NCBI RefSeq assembly: GCF_014195505.1
Contig: NZ_JACIBV010000001.1
Location: 2,728,001 to 2,792,000, forward strand
From: Nonomuraea dietziae
GTDB lineage: Bacteria > Actinomycetota > Actinomycetes > Streptosporangiales > Streptosporangiaceae
Direction of reading: 5' to 3'
DNA length: 64,000 bases
The notes under the pieces: generated by a model
What the model was told of the DNA's origin: nothing
The model's database searches: none
Seen by the model: only the letters and a program-made list of their open reading frames with translations
Made by a program: the position numbers and the translations under genes
Shown here: one piece after another, positions 1-7,604 of the stretch
Position numbering within the stretch: position 1 is the stretch's first letter
Layout of the letters: every line of letters starts with the position of its first letter

Positions 1-1
1 G

Positions 2-778
2 CTTGCCGAGCTGGAGCACAGCGTCGTGGCGACCTTCGACGTCGACCGCCTGCTCGACTACCGTTCGCGGCGGCCGACCATGACCTTCGACACCGACAGA
101 TGGGTCGGCTACGAGGCTCCCGAGCTGGCCCTGCGCCAGGCGCGTGATCTCACGGGCACGCCGTTCCTGGTGCTGAGCGGGCCCGAGCCCGACAGGGAGT
201 GGGAGCTGTTCACCGCGGCCGTCACCTCGCTGGCCGAGCGGCTGGGGGTGAGCAAGATGGTCACCGTGCACGGCATCCCCATGGCCGTGCCGCACACCAG
301 GCCGCTGGGCGTCACCTCGCACGCCAGCAGGCCCGAGCTGATCAACTCCCAGGTGAGCGCGTTCGGCAGGGTTCAGGTGCCGGGCAGCGTGGCGGCGCTG
401 CTGGAGTACCGGATGAGCGAGCTGGGGCGTGACGCGCTCGGCTACGCCGTCCATGTGCCCCACTACCTGTCGCAGGCGGAGTACCCGCAGGCCGCCGTGG
501 CGGCGCTGGAGGCGGTGACCAGGGGCACCGGGCTGGTGTTCCCGATGGAGAGCCTGCACGAGGCGGCCAGGCGCACCACCTCGGAGATCGAGGAGCAGAT
601 CGAGTCCTCCGCCGAGCTGTCGTCGGCGATCAAGGGGCTGGAGCAGCAGTACGACGCCTTCGCCGGTGGCGAGGACCGCGAGAACCTGATGGCAGAGAGC
701 ACCCCGATGCCGACGGGCGACGAGCTGGCCGCGCAGTTCGAGGCCTTCCTCGCCGAGCGGGACGACCGGGAGGGCTGA
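2..778 (+). CDS. PAC2 family protein (5' end outside window)
   Basis: The frame is open from base 2, so the true start lies upstream; the GTG at 26 is internal by comparison with the family. The product matches the PAC2 (proteasome assembly chaperone-like) family found across actinobacteria (the Rv2125 group). Visible family features are the stretch FLVLSGPEPDREW, the GVSKMVTVHGIPMAVPHTRP strand-turn region and a charged C-terminal tail. The family's biochemical role in actinobacteria is not settled, so no function is assigned. About 30-40 N-terminal residues are probably missing. It ends 17 bases before the convergent CDF gene stop. Confidence 0.8.
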   Translation, partial: LAELEHSVVATFDVDRLLDYRSRRPTMTFDTDRWVGYEAPELALRQARDLTGTPFLVLSGPEPDREWELFTAAVTSLAERLGVSKMVTVHGIPMAVPHTRPLGVTSHASRPELINSQVSAFGRVQVPGSVAALLEYRMSELGRDALGYAVHVPHYLSQAEYPQAAVAALEAVTRGTGLVFPMESLHEAARRTTSEIEEQIESSAELSSAIKGLEQQYDAFAGGEDRENLMAESTPMPTGDELAAQFEAFLAERDDREG

Positions 779-795
779 GCGCCGCCGGGAGCGGG

Positions 796-1701
796 CTAGT
801 GGTGCCTGGCCCCCTCGTGGTCGACGTGGCCCGCCGGTTCGAGCTGCAGCGTGGAGTGCTCCACGTCGAAGTGCCCCGCCAGGCACTCGTGCAGCCGGTC
901 GAGCAGCGGGCCGCACCTGGTCAGGGCCTCCTCCTCCACCACCACGTGGGCCGACATCACCGGCACCCCCGAGGTGATGGTCCAGGCGTGCAGGTCGTGG
1001 ACGTCGGTGACGCCAGGCGCCTCCAGCAGGTGCTTGCGCACCTCGGCCAGGTCGACGCCCCTGGGCGTGGCCTCGAGCAGGATGTCGACGGCCTCCCTGA
1101 GCAGCTTCCAGGTGCGCGGCAGGATCAGCAGCGCGATGACGATCGAGATGAGCGCGTCGGCGGCGACCCATCCGGTGAGCTGGATGACGATCGCGCCGGT
1201 GAGCACCGCCACCGAGCCGAGCAGGTCGCCCAGCACCTCCAGGTAGGCGCCCTTGAGGTTGAGGCTCTCGTCCTTGCCGTCGCGCAGCAGCCACAGCCCG
1301 AGCCCGTTGGCCACCAGGCCGACCGCGGCGGTGACCATCATGATCGTGCCGCCGACCGGCTCGGGGTCGGCGAAGCGCCGTACGGCCTCGACGAGGATGT
1401 AGCCGCTCAGCCCGAGCAGCAGCACCGCGTTGACGGCGGCGGCGAGGATCTCGGCCCGCTGGTAGCCGAACGTCCTGCGCGCGCTGGCGGGCTTGCCCGC
1501 GATCCAGATCGCGAACAGGGCGAGGGCGATGCCCGCGCCGTCGGTGGCCATGTGACCCGCGTCGGCGAGCAGGGCGAGGCTTCCTGACATGATCGCGCCC
1601 ACGACCTGGACGACCAGGACGCTCAGGGTGAGCGGCAGGACGATCATCAGCCTCTTGCGGTGGTGCGCGCTCGCCGTCGCGTGCCCGTGCCCGTGTCCCA
1701 T
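796..1701 (-). CDS. Cation diffusion facilitator (CzcD/ZitB-like) metal exporter
   Basis: A 301-residue inner-membrane proton-coupled divalent cation exporter. The N-terminus is His-rich (HGHGH, then HH), followed by six predicted membrane helices and a cytosolic C-terminal domain with VTDVHDLHAWT. Helix 2 holds the expected HxxxD pair (DAGHMATD). In helix 5, where ZitB/CzcD have HxxxD, this protein reads EVLGD, so the site is Glu-Asp. ATG start with GGGGAGG upstream. It diverges from a CmtR-like ArsR repressor and shares an operator array with it, which suggests metal-inducible efflux. Zn, Cd or Pb are likely substrates; the exact metal is not visible. Confidence 0.9.
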   Translation of the reverse strand: MGHGHGHATASAHHRKRLMIVLPLTLSVLVVQVVGAIMSGSLALLADAGHMATDGAGIALALFAIWIAGKPASARRTFGYQRAEILAAAVNAVLLLGLSGYILVEAVRRFADPEPVGGTIMMVTAAVGLVANGLGLWLLRDGKDESLNLKGAYLEVLGDLLGSVAVLTGAIVIQLTGWVAADALISIVIALLILPRTWKLLREAVDILLEATPRGVDLAEVRKHLLEAPGVTDVHDLHAWTITSGVPVMSAHVVVEEEALTRCGPLLDRLHECLAGHFDVEHSTLQLEPAGHVDHEGARHH

Positions 1702-1716
1702 GGTTGCGGCCTCCCC

Positions 1717-1781
1717 TGTCTATACAGTCAGCCATGTATATACAGTACGGGCTGTATATACAGCAAACCGTGTATCCTGAT
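1717..1781. promoter_or_regulatory. Phased operator array between CDF exporter and CmtR-like gene
   Basis: Three near-identical palindromic sites start at 1717 (TGTCTATACAG), 1735 (TGTATATACAG) and 1753 (TGTATATACAG), and a degenerate fourth starts at 1771 (TGTATCCTGAT), all exactly 18 bp apart. The third lies in a perfect 14-bp palindrome GCTGTATATACAGC (1751-1764). The block fills the divergent promoter region and reaches to 5 bp before the regulator start. ArsR/SmtB proteins bind such AT-rich inverted repeats, and M. tuberculosis CmtR is known to bind several sites cooperatively, so I infer joint repression of both genes. Confidence 0.75.
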
Positions 1782-1785
1782 AATC

Positions 1786-2091
1786 GTGTTCACTGTGGAG
1801 ACCCGGCTCGACGCGATGGCCAGGATCGGCAGAGCCCTGGCCGACCCCAACCGCTGCCGCCTGCTCATCGCCCTGCTGCAGGGCCCCTCCTATCCGGCGA
1901 GGCTCGCCGACGAGCTGGGCCTGACCAGGCAGAACGTCTCCAACCACCTGGCCTGCCTGCGCGGCTGCGGGCTGGTCGTCGCGGTCCCCGAGGGACGGCA
2001 GACGCGCTACGAGATCTCCGACGGCCGCCTGGCCCACGCCATCGAGGACCTCATCCACGTGGCTCTCGCCGTGGACCCCGACCACGTGTGA
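1786..2091 (+). CDS. cmtR: ArsR/SmtB family metal sensor, CmtR-like
   Basis: With GTG at 1786 the protein is 101 residues and aligns without gaps to M. tuberculosis CmtR, the Cd/Pb sensor: RALADPxRCRxLxALL, then LGLTRQNVSNHLACLRGCGLVV. Cys24, Cys57 and Cys61 fall at the same numbers as in CmtR; Cys57 and Cys61 in the recognition helix are metal ligands there. The third known ligand, Cys102 in the C-terminal tail, is absent because the protein stops at residue 101 (AVDPDHV). An upstream extension of the frame would read through the operator array and is rejected. The array just before the start predicts autorepression plus control of the divergent CDF gene. Confidence 0.88.
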   Translation: MFTVETRLDAMARIGRALADPNRCRLLIALLQGPSYPARLADELGLTRQNVSNHLACLRGCGLVVAVPEGRQTRYEISDGRLAHAIEDLIHVALAVDPDHV

Positions 2092-2118
2092 CCCGGGGCG
2101 CGAAAGACCGGCGCCGGG
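2092..2118 (+). terminator. Possible hairpin terminator after cmtR-like gene
   Basis: CCCGGGGCGC and GCGCCGGG flank a short loop and can form a GC-rich stem with a small bulge immediately after the stop codon. There is no T-run, as is usual in high-GC actinomycetes. Confidence 0.35.
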
Positions 2119-2191
2119 CTCAGGCTCGCCGCCGCCCCTGCCGACCTGGCGCGCCCCTTCCCTCACAAGATCAAGCGCGGGATATCGTGGG

Positions 2192-3235
2192 ATGATGAGC
2201 GAGATCCGGGTGGGCCTGGTCGGGTACGGCACAGCGGGCGCGGTCTTCCACGCCCCGCTCATCCACGCGACGCCCGGCCTGCGCCTGGCCGCCGTCGTCA
2301 CCCGCGACCCCGACCGCGCGGCCGAGGTCACCGGCAGGTACGGCGCCACCGCCGTCAAGGACGCCGACGATCTGTGGCCCCGGTGCGACCTGGCCGTCAT
2401 CGCCTCCCCCAACAGGACCCACGTCCCGCTGGCCACCGCGGCGCTCGAGGCGGGGCGCGCCGTCGTGGTCGACAAGCCCCTCGCGGGGACCGCGCAGGAG
2501 GCCCGCGACCTGGTCGAGCTGGCCGCGCGCAAACGCCTCATGCTGACGGTCTTCCAGAACCGCCGATGGGACGGCGACTTCCTGACCCTGCGCCGGCTGA
2601 TAGCCGAAGGCGAGCTGGGCGAGATCTACCGCCTGGAGTCGCGCTTCGAGCGCTGGCGTCCCAGGCCCAAGGGCGGCTGGCGCGAGAGCGGCGGCGCCGA
2701 CGAGATCGGCGGCCTGCTCTACGACCTCGGCAGCCACCTCGTCGACCAGGCGCTCCAGCTGCTCGGCCCGGTGCGCGAGGTCTACGCCGAGAGCGACGTG
2801 CGCCGGGAGGGCGTCGGCGCGGACGACGACTCCTTCCTGGCGCTGACCCACGACAGCGGCGCCCGCTCGCACCTGTGGGTCAGCGCGCTGGCGGCGCAGC
2901 TCGGCCCGCGCTTCAGGGTGCTCGGCTCGGCCGGCGCCTACGTGAAGTACAGCCTGGACCCCCAGGAGGACCGGCTGCGGGCCGGCGCCACGCCCGACGA
3001 GCCGGGCTTCGGCGCCGAGCCCGAGGAGCGCTGGGGCAGGCTCGGCACCGACGCCGCCGCCGAGCACGTGCGCACCGAGCCTGGCAGCTATCTCGACTTC
3101 TACCAGGGCGTGGCCGCCTGCCTGACCAACGGCTCGCCGCCCCCCGTTGACCCTCGTGACGTCGTGGACGCGCTCATGGTCATCGAGGCGGCTCGCCGCT
3201 CGGCCGGCGAGCACGCGATCGTCCGCGTGCGCTAG
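2192..3235 (+). CDS. Gfo/Idh/MocA family NAD(P)-dependent oxidoreductase
   Basis: A 347-residue cytosolic dehydrogenase of the Gfo/Idh/MocA family, which oxidises or reduces sugars, inositols and similar polyols. The N-terminal Rossmann fold shows VGLVGYGTAGAVFH near residues 6-19, followed by the ASPNRTH turn and the family motif VVDKPLA (the EKP-type lysine) near residue 95. The second domain has GGLLYDLGSHLVDQ, the usual substrate-pocket histidine region. Two tandem ATG codons (2192 and 2195) are both usable. It is monocistronic, so the substrate cannot be inferred from neighbours. Confidence 0.88.
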   Translation: MMSEIRVGLVGYGTAGAVFHAPLIHATPGLRLAAVVTRDPDRAAEVTGRYGATAVKDADDLWPRCDLAVIASPNRTHVPLATAALEAGRAVVVDKPLAGTAQEARDLVELAARKRLMLTVFQNRRWDGDFLTLRRLIAEGELGEIYRLESRFERWRPRPKGGWRESGGADEIGGLLYDLGSHLVDQALQLLGPVREVYAESDVRREGVGADDDSFLALTHDSGARSHLWVSALAAQLGPRFRVLGSAGAYVKYSLDPQEDRLRAGATPDEPGFGAEPEERWGRLGTDAAAEHVRTEPGSYLDFYQGVAACLTNGSPPPVDPRDVVDALMVIEAARRSAGEHAIVRVR

Positions 3236-3260
3236 CCGCCGCACTGCCGTACGGGCGCCC

Positions 3261-4025
3261 TCAGTCGCGCAGGCGGGAGCGCAGGGCCGCGTTGTCGGCC
3301 TCGGTCCAGCCGTTGGCCTCCAGCCACGGGAGCGGCCCGCCGAAGCGGTCGTCCAGCACCCCGAGGAACTGCTCGATGTAGCGCGCCCTGGGCCGGTGGT
3401 CGTCGGCGGGCCTGGAGTCGAGGTCGTCGCGGTAGGTGGCGCTGGCGCGGAGCCTGGCGAGGACGCGCTCGAGGCGCTCCCCCGTCGCCACGTAGTCCTC
3501 GACGATCGCCTCCCTGGTCGCGCCCGCCACCGACAGCGCCAGCGCGCACAGGACACCCGTACGGTCCTTGCCCGCGGCGCAGTGCACGATCGCCGCGCCG
3601 TCGTCGAGCGCCATCACGCGCAGCGCCGAGACCACCGAGTCGGGCCGCTCGCGCAGGTAGCCGTAGTAGAAGCCGGTGACGCGCAGGTCGTCGTCGGTGT
3701 CGCGCTCCTGCCACGGCAGCGCCCTGTCGGCGTCGACGTCGGTGTGCCTGCCGCCTTCGGCGAACAGCGTGTGGTGGTGGACGGTCACCTCGGGCACCGA
3801 GGTGAGCGGCCCCGGGCCCTCCAGCGAGACCTCTGGCCCCGAGCGCAGGTCCACGACGTGCCTGACCTTGTGCGAGCCGACCAGGAGGTCGACGTCGGAA
3901 GGGGTCAGGCCCTGCAGGTTGTCGGATCGGAGGATGCGGCCGTGCCGCGTGGTTCCTCCGTCGGTTGTGGGCAGTCCGCCCAGGTCACGAACGTTGACAG
4001 CACCCTCAAGATCAATCCATCGCAC
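3261..4025 (-). CDS. PtpB-like tyrosine/serine protein phosphatase
   Basis: A member of the Y_phosphatase3 family (M. tuberculosis PtpB group). The catalytic P-loop HCAAGKDRTG carries the CX5R nucleophile/arginine pair with the KDR signature typical of these triple-specificity phosphatases. Upstream are VNVRDLGGLPT and GRILRSDNLQGL, matching the PtpB N-terminal fold, and VVDLRSGPEV. I start at GTG 4025, just before RWIDLEGAVNVRDLGG, giving about 254 residues (PtpB is 276). The open frame continues to 4370, but that extension overlaps the divergent gene and has no family similarity. No export signal; substrates unknown. Confidence 0.85.
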   Translation of the reverse strand: MRWIDLEGAVNVRDLGGLPTTDGGTTRHGRILRSDNLQGLTPSDVDLLVGSHKVRHVVDLRSGPEVSLEGPGPLTSVPEVTVHHHTLFAEGGRHTDVDADRALPWQERDTDDDLRVTGFYYGYLRERPDSVVSALRVMALDDGAAIVHCAAGKDRTGVLCALALSVAGATREAIVEDYVATGERLERVLARLRASATYRDDLDSRPADDHRPRARYIEQFLGVLDDRFGGPLPWLEANGWTEADNAALRSRLRD

Positions 4026-4090
4026 GAGATCGAGCCTATATGTCGGGATAAGTCTGTGCGGATTCGCGTTTCGTAACGCAGCATGAAGAG

Positions 4091-4963
4091 ATGGATCCGC
4101 GTGCTTTTCCCCCGCGTCTGGTGCTCGATCCTTCCTTGCCTCCGGAGGTGTCGGCTCAGCTGAGAGCGGGCGCACACCTGATGCGCATGGCCAGAGCGGG
4201 CCAGCAGCACGAGCCCGCGCGCCACACCGGCCTGCTGTTCGTGCTGCCCGGCTTCCTGCTGCTGGTCTGGATGGTGACCGGCACCGCGGGAATGATCGTC
4301 GCCATGGCCGCCATGTCACTGATCTCGCTGTTGCGCTGGATGGCCACGGACGAGACCAACCGCACCGCACGACGCCGGCTCAAACTCGCCTACGACCACG
4401 CCGACCGCTACGTCCTTCCTGAGGACCTCGACTATCCCTGCCAGGTGCTGCTGCGCAGGGCGCAGGACGCCGCCGACACCATCATGGGCTCGGAGGTGCA
4501 CAGGGCGGGCCTCATCGACTCCATCGACAACAGGGTCTCGCTGCCGGAGGAGGTGTGGCAGATCGCCAGGAGGCTGGCCAAGCTGTCGCGGATGCACGAG
4601 GAGCACCGCAGGATCGTCCCGAGCGACCTGCCGAGGAACCTCAGAGCCGCCTTCGCGCCCTACACGGGCGCGCTTGACCAGGCCTGGACGTCGCTGTCGC
4701 AGCGTGTGCGCAGCCTGGAGGAGTACGCGCTGCAGGTGCTGAGGGCCGACGACGTCTACCAGGCGCACAGGCGTCTGGAGATGCTGGCCGCCCGCACCCC
4801 CGACTACCAGCGCCTGCTGGCCGAGAACGTCCGCGACGACCTGGCGCTGCCGCACATCCAGCAGCTGGCCGACCAGGCGCGCCACGTGCGCGTGCTGTTC
4901 GAGGAGTCGATCCAGGAGGCCCGCAGGGCGGCGGGCCACCTGCTCAGGACTCCGCTCTCCTGA
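4091..4963 (+). CDS. Hypothetical membrane protein with C-terminal helical region
   Basis: A 290-residue protein I do not recognise. Residues about 45-85 form one long hydrophobic segment or a hairpin of two helices (LLFVLPGFLLLVWMV, then MIVAMAAMSLISLL). The remaining 200 residues are strongly helical, charged and rich in Arg, Leu and Glu, consistent with a cytosolic coiled-coil or helical bundle. It is transcribed divergently from the phosphatase gene. Its last 20 bases overlap, tail to tail, the 3' end of the STAND ATPase gene. Both members of the convergent pair are membrane-anchored, which hints at but does not prove a shared role. Confidence 0.75.
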   Translation: MDPRAFPPRLVLDPSLPPEVSAQLRAGAHLMRMARAGQQHEPARHTGLLFVLPGFLLLVWMVTGTAGMIVAMAAMSLISLLRWMATDETNRTARRRLKLAYDHADRYVLPEDLDYPCQVLLRRAQDAADTIMGSEVHRAGLIDSIDNRVSLPEEVWQIARRLAKLSRMHEEHRRIVPSDLPRNLRAAFAPYTGALDQAWTSLSQRVRSLEEYALQVLRADDVYQAHRRLEMLAARTPDYQRLLAENVRDDLALPHIQQLADQARHVRVLFEESIQEARRAAGHLLRTPLS

Positions 4964-7433
4964 GCAGTTCGAGCGTCCTGCGCATGCCCGCCTCGTTGCC
5001 GAGGCTGCGGTAGATCTCGCGGGCCCGCTCCAGCGGCGGCACCGCCGCGTCCCTGTCACGCGCGTCGAGGTGCGTCTCGCCCAGGTAGCGCAGGCTGCGC
5101 GCCATCCACCACTGGTCCCCGAGCTCCTCGAAGGCGGCCACGCTGCGCAGCAGCTCCGTCTCGGCCTCGGCCTTCCTGCCGAGCCTGGCCAGCGCCCTGC
5201 CCGCCGACAGGTGCGTGCGCGCCTGCCCCCATGAGTCGCCGAGCGCGGCGAGGATCTCCTCGGCCCGCTTCACCTGGTCGAGCTCGCGCAGCCCGTTGGT
5301 AGGATCGCCCACCTCTCCCGCCGCGCGCAGGCAGCGGGCCTCCTCCCAGAGCTCTCCCCTGCTCCTGAACATCTCGCCGGCTCTGTCGAGGCTGAAGCCC
5401 GCCTTGGTGAACAGGTCGGCCGCCGCCCTGAGGTCTCCCTCCCTGCGCAGGCCCCGCGCCTGAGCGGCCAGCACCTCGCCGTAGGCGCGCAGCGTCTGGG
5501 CCTCGGAGTAGCGGTTGCCGTCGCGCTTGAAGACCTCCAGCGCGTCCTCCAGCAGTTCGCGCGCCTCCTCAGGCCGCCGCTCGGCCAGGCGGAGCTCGGC
5601 GAGGTTGCGCTGGGTACGCGCCATCCACCAGAAGTCCTCCTCGCCCTTGAACGCGGTGATCGCGCCGATGAGGTAGCCCTGGGCCCTGTCGAGGTTGCCG
5701 TCGTTGAACAGCCGCATGCCGATCGTGCGCATGGCCCTGGCCGCCCACCACGACTCGCCAAGCTCGGTGAAGATCTCCAGCGCCTCGACGGCGCCGTCGC
5801 CGGCGCTCACGGCGGTCCTGTCGAGCAGGGCGATGCCCAGCGCGCGCCTGTCCCCCATACGGCGGGCGGCCTCGACCGTGATCTCGGCGACCTCGCCCCA
5901 GTCGCTCCAATAGGCGCGCAGCGAGTGGCAGAGGGAGCAGAACGCGCGGCCGAGGCCGAAGACCAGCTCCCACAGGCCCATCGACCTGGCCAGGTTGATC
6001 ATCGCGATGAGGCTGAGCCGCTCGGCGTTGAGCCAGTCGCTGGCCTGCGCCTGGCCTTCGAGGTCCCCGACGCGGCCCGTCCTGCCCCAGTCTTGGGGCC
6101 ACCGGGCCTGCGCGGCGGCCTCGGCGCGGCGGCGGTAGCCGTACAGGACGCGCTCGATGGCGGCGTCGCGCCTGTCCTCCTCCAGCTCCGCGGCGAACAG
6201 CCGCACCAGGTCGTGCAGGCGGTAGCGCATGGCGCCGGTCTGGTCGGCTCCTGAGGTCTCGGCGAGCTGCACGTCGACCAGCGCCTCCAGCTGGTCGGCG
6301 CCGTCGAGGACGGAGATGTCGAGCAGCTCGCCCGCCACCCAGCCGGGGACGTCGGGCGAGGTGAGCGAGGACAGCAGGCGCAGCAGGCGGCGCTGGATGC
6401 CGGTGCAGTCGTCGTAGCTGAGCTGGACCGAGGCGCGCACGCTCTTGTCGACGGTGCGCGCCAGCTCCAGCTGGTCCAGGCGGCGGCGCTCGTCGGCCAG
6501 GCGGCCGGCCAGCTCGCGCATCGACCAGCTCGACCTGGTGGCCAGCCGTCCGCCGCAGATGTTGATGGCCAGCGGCAGGTAGTCGCAGATCTTGACGATC
6601 TCCTTGGCCGAGGCCAGGTCCTCAACCACGCGCGCGCCGCCGGCGAGCCTGGCCAGCAGCTCGACGCCCTGTGCCTCGCTGAAGACGCTGAGCTGGGTGT
6701 CGTAGGCGTTCATCAGGAACAGCGGCTGGCGGGAGGTGACCACCACCGCGCAGCCGGGCTCGGCGGGGATGAGCGCCTTGACCTGCTCGGCGTCGTCGAC
6801 GTTGTCGAGGCCGATGAGGATCCTGCGCCCCTTGGTCCAGGTCAGCCAGAGCCTGCGCAGCTCCTCCAGGCCGCCGGGGTCGGTGGTCAGCCGCACGCCC
6901 AGGGCGCGCAGGAAGCCGATCAGCACCTCGTCGGGCCTGATGCCGCGCAGGCTGGCGTAGAGCCGGCCGTCGGGGAACCAGTCGGCGATCTCCTGCCCGA
7001 ACCTGGCCATGAGCGCCGACTTGCCGACGCCGCCCCTGCCGTACACCGACACCACCAGCGGCGGCGCCAGCTCGTTCGCCTGACGCCTGGCGCCAAAGAC
7101 CTTGCGCAGCTCGGCCAGCGCCTCGGTACGCCCCGTGAAGTGCTCGGGTGAGGGCGGCCACTGGTCGGGCGGGCGCCACAACGGGTCCTCGGGGCGCGGC
7201 TTCGGCTCGTTCCTGCTGGTCGCGGTGGTGGCCCAGGTCGTCACCCCGACCAGGACGGCCGCCAGCCCCGTCACGCCGATCTTGGCGACGGGCGGGATCT
7301 CCCACTCCAGCGAGGCCGCCAGGACGCTCGCCGCTCCCGCCGCGGCCCCCGCGGCGACCGGCGCCACCCACGCCCGCCTCCTGCGCCGGGGTCTCGGATC
7401 GTCCTCCGTCAGTCGCAGCGGCCCCGTCACCAC
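4944..7433 (-). CDS. Membrane-anchored STAND (NB-ARC) ATPase with TPR repeats
   Basis: About 829 residues from GTG 7433, which has AAGGGGG a few bases upstream; ATG codons at 7511 and 7505 would add a poorly conserved-looking leader. The order is a basic RPRRRRR patch, two N-terminal membrane segments, an NB-ARC domain with Walker A GRGGVGK (residues about 132-138), Walker B RILIGLDNVDD, sensor VVVTSRQ and the LPLA box, then a winged-helix-like part and TPR repeats over the C-terminal ~350 residues. STAND ATPases are signalling switches that oligomerise when the sensor repeats bind a ligand; this one has no separate effector domain besides its membrane anchor. Ligand unknown. Confidence 0.82.
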   Translation of the reverse strand: MVTGPLRLTEDDPRPRRRRRAWVAPVAAGAAAGAASVLAASLEWEIPPVAKIGVTGLAAVLVGVTTWATTATSRNEPKPRPEDPLWRPPDQWPPSPEHFTGRTEALAELRKVFGARRQANELAPPLVVSVYGRGGVGKSALMARFGQEIADWFPDGRLYASLRGIRPDEVLIGFLRALGVRLTTDPGGLEELRRLWLTWTKGRRILIGLDNVDDAEQVKALIPAEPGCAVVVTSRQPLFLMNAYDTQLSVFSEAQGVELLARLAGGARVVEDLASAKEIVKICDYLPLAINICGGRLATRSSWSMRELAGRLADERRRLDQLELARTVDKSVRASVQLSYDDCTGIQRRLLRLLSSLTSPDVPGWVAGELLDISVLDGADQLEALVDVQLAETSGADQTGAMRYRLHDLVRLFAAELEEDRRDAAIERVLYGYRRRAEAAAQARWPQDWGRTGRVGDLEGQAQASDWLNAERLSLIAMINLARSMGLWELVFGLGRAFCSLCHSLRAYWSDWGEVAEITVEAARRMGDRRALGIALLDRTAVSAGDGAVEALEIFTELGESWWAARAMRTIGMRLFNDGNLDRAQGYLIGAITAFKGEEDFWWMARTQRNLAELRLAERRPEEARELLEDALEVFKRDGNRYSEAQTLRAYGEVLAAQARGLRREGDLRAAADLFTKAGFSLDRAGEMFRSRGELWEEARCLRAAGEVGDPTNGLRELDQVKRAEEILAALGDSWGQARTHLSAGRALARLGRKAEAETELLRSVAAFEELGDQWWMARSLRYLGETHLDARDRDAAVPPLERAREIYRSLGNEAGMRRTLELLRRAES

Positions 7434-7567
7434 GCACCCCCTTCGGGGGTGATTCAAGCCGATCAGGTACGGCCCGCGCCAGTCTTGGCGCACTGTCCAC
7501 CCCATCGACATCCCGCGTCCACCGTCACCCCCTGACGCCGTCGATTTCTCGCGTCACCCAGCCAGGG

Positions 7568-7599
7568 GGATGGGGTACGGCCCCTGCCGTACCCCATCC
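7568..7599 (-). terminator. Terminator of the M6 protease gene
   Basis: A perfect 13-bp stem, GGATGGGGTACGG (7568-7580) and CCGTACCCCATCC (7587-7599), with a 6-nt loop, begins 5 nt after the stop codon of the protease gene. Confidence 0.75.
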
Positions 7600-7604
7600 G
7601 CCGG

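Noticed and set aside
1660..1785. Upstream extension of the CmtR-like gene
   Set aside because: The added residues are translated from the operator array and the divergent gene start, and CmtR numbering fits GTG 1786 exactly.
4026..4370. N-terminal extension of the PtpB-like phosphatase to 4370
   Set aside because: It overlaps the divergent membrane-protein gene and lacks phosphatase features.
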